Source: Formicarius rufipectus (lineage: Eukaryota; Chordata; Aves; Passeriformes; Formicariidae). Taken from it: a stretch of 64,000 bases of DNA. Where the stretch lies: contig VXAU01000197.1 of NCBI GenBank assembly GCA_013399695.1, forward strand, positions 3,932,557 through 3,996,556, written 5' to 3'. Shown here one piece after another: positions 62,271 to 64,000 of the stretch. The translations under genes were made by a program, and so were the position numbers. Numbering within the stretch: the first letter of the stretch is position 1; every line of letters begins with the position of its first letter. Below the pieces are notes generated by a model. It was not told where the DNA came from and made no database searches. It saw only the letters and a list, made by a program, of their open reading frames with translations.

Positions 62271-64000
62271 AGCCTGAGTTACTAAATATACTGAAAATGT
62301 TGTCTTCTTGAAGTCTGTGTCTAAATCTGCACTTGGTTCAGCTTTTTGGTTTGACTGTTGCTGCTTGCAGTCTCTCATAAGACAAGCTGTGAAGCTGACT
62401 GCTAACCAGAGAGTAAATTAACTTTACAAGCCCTTATTTTTTGTAGATTTACCCAATGAGTGTTTAGTAGCCAGCCACTGAAAATATGCAGCCAATAGAC
62501 AGCAAGTAACACTGCACTAGCATCAGCTCTGCAATTCTCAAATCTGCTGCTGAGGCTACAAAAAAATACGAATCCTACAATTTTTGTACTAAGATTGTTC
62601 TGCACCCATAACAATAACAAAAACCTTCCACTGTTTCCATTTGCATCAGGCAATTGCTCTTTATGCCAACACCCAAACTATCAAATGGAAGGTATAAAAA
62701 AGCTGGGATTTCTTAGATTTTGGTTTAGTACCATTCACATCTGGGGGCTGGAAGTCTCCCAGTGTAAAATGCATGGGATGCATTCTGCTACCCACTGACA
62801 TCTACCATTAAATTCTTTTTTGAAGCCATTGCACTGATTTAAAGAGACTGTTTATGTACTGGTGTTATATTTAACATGACTGAAAAAAAAATATTTGTAA
62901 ATAAATATAAAACATATTCTGAAGAGCCTGTTGCATTTTAAGGAGTAACTTGACTATGTACACCCAAGGATGTTGACCAATGATGCCTGTAGGGCATGTG
63001 CTGTTTCTTTGCATTCAGTCCTGGGAATCCAGAATTTGACAGATGTTCAGAGATACTGCTAAAGATACAGGCAAGAGTTATCTGGAGAAACATCTCCCCT
63101 CAAAAAAAATCATTAAGTGCCTTAGACATGGAATAGAACTTCATCAAAAAAGTCTTAAAAAAACCCCCAAAACTCTGAAGTGCCATGAGTTGAACGAGAC
63201 TGGACAGTTTTATCTGCATAAAAGCTGGGGATCTTCCCAAGTGCACTCCATTGTGCAAGCCCACACTACCAACAAAACAGGCAGCAAAACCGCATGCTAT
63301 TTTTGAAAGGTTTCTACTGATTTCTCCAAATTTAGTAGAATTTTCAGCACTTTGAAACTGCAAATGCCCAGGAAAGCAATTCAGTGGGAACTCCTAATTA
63401 GTCCATGGAAAGTGCAAAGGTACAGCCAAAAAAATCTGCCTCCACGTGCAATATTGAAAGAAGTGGAAATTGTAGGCTGCCATCAGAGATGGACAGAGAA
63501 ACAAGGCTGGAAAGATAAATGAGATGAAAGAATCATAAACCCAATACTGAATAATCTGATGCCAGTTTTCAAGTTATTATTTAACAGGCACAGATGTTAG
63601 AGTCACATTTTTAGTTCGCTTTTCATGTACATCATGAATTATTTTACACTTTTGCATTAGTACACATTAGGCAAAAAACCATCTCTAATATATTAGGAAT
63701 TCACTTTAGGGGGAGCTTTCCCCTCCTCAATCTGTTGACTGCTCATTTAATCATCAAACGGTCAGACAAGAGATGAAATCAACACTAAGGCTGAGCTAGG
63801 AAGTGACAAATCATTTCCCTTCAGAAAATGATTAATCTTCGTGGCACTGTGCTTGTGTGCTGTGATTTACTGAGAACCAAATAACCTCACCATGCTGAAT
63901 TTAAAATTGCCCCTGGCTTTGACTAATGGCACCCAGTAACTGGTGTGATAATGCCACGGACTGGTGAGGATTCACTTGTACCAGAGGGAGCAGCTCTACT

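Larger units (their letters stand above)
55914..64000 (-). other. GLT1D1: GLT1D1 upstream intron (partial)
   Basis: About 8 kb upstream (in gene sense) of the first visible GLT1D1 exon. I searched by eye for the expected preceding exons, including a segment like FNW near the domain linker and the N-terminal GGTDVNE region, and found none. This is probably a long intron continuing past the window edge. It holds an A/C-rich simple repeat at 58.9 kb, a CR1 tail at 59.85 kb, an AT-rich stretch near 57.3 kb and a possible old repeat at 62.2 kb. Confidence 0.65.

Noticed and set aside
1..64000. CRISPR arrays, operons, tRNA/rRNA genes, intact endogenous retrovirus or prophage
   Set aside because: I saw no regularly spaced direct repeats with unique spacers, no tRNA cloverleaf, no rRNA sequence, and no LTR pair with gag/pol/env frames. 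The gene structure is spliced vertebrate.

Overview
The window looks like vertebrate nuclear DNA, most likely from a bird. It has spliced genes with GT/AG junctions and long AT-rich introns. Its interspersed repeats are CR1 LINE tails of the avian type, ending in short ATTCTATG/ATTCTGTG-like motifs. There is no sign of prokaryotic operons, CRISPR arrays, tRNA or rRNA genes, or an intact virus. The species cannot be named from the sequence alone.

Left part (1-15.3 kb, + strand): the 3' half of TMEM132D, a neural single-pass type I adhesion-type membrane protein. Four coding exons were placed by splice sites and family resemblance: 6476-6681, 7768-8041, 9453-9644 and 12491-13657. All three exon junctions keep the reading frame. 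The last exon carries the end of the ectodomain, one transmembrane helix and the cytoplasmic tail. A 3'UTR of about 1.65 kb ends at an AATAAA signal at 15296. Earlier exons lie to the left of the window. The intron before the first exon holds a CpG-rich patch with a 13-bp minisatellite.

Middle (15.3-about 34 kb): a spacer without recognisable genes. It contains a 36-bp minisatellite just past the TMEM132D poly(A) site and a small CpG-bearing patch near 18.5-18.8 kb.

Right part (about 34-64 kb, - strand): the 3' half of GLT1D1, a GT-B-fold (GT4-like) glycosyltransferase-domain protein. Six coding exons were placed, read from high to low coordinates: 55818-55913, 54698-54747, 49831-49874, 49520-49640, 42810-42908 and 35503-35649. 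Together they give about 185 codons, including the E-x7-E motif of retaining GT4 enzymes and the stop codon. Upstream GLT1D1 exons were not found between 55.9 and 64 kb and probably lie outside the window. Two CR1 tails sit in GLT1D1 introns.

The two genes converge tail to tail. As I recall, human chromosome 12q24.3 has the same arrangement, which supports calling the paralog TMEM132D rather than TMEM132B or C. They are neighbours by ancient synteny, and nothing in the sequence suggests a shared pathway. I found no previously undescribed biological system. The best second-look items are the minisatellite/CpG patch, overlapping short docking motifs in the TMEM132D tail, and some repeat features.
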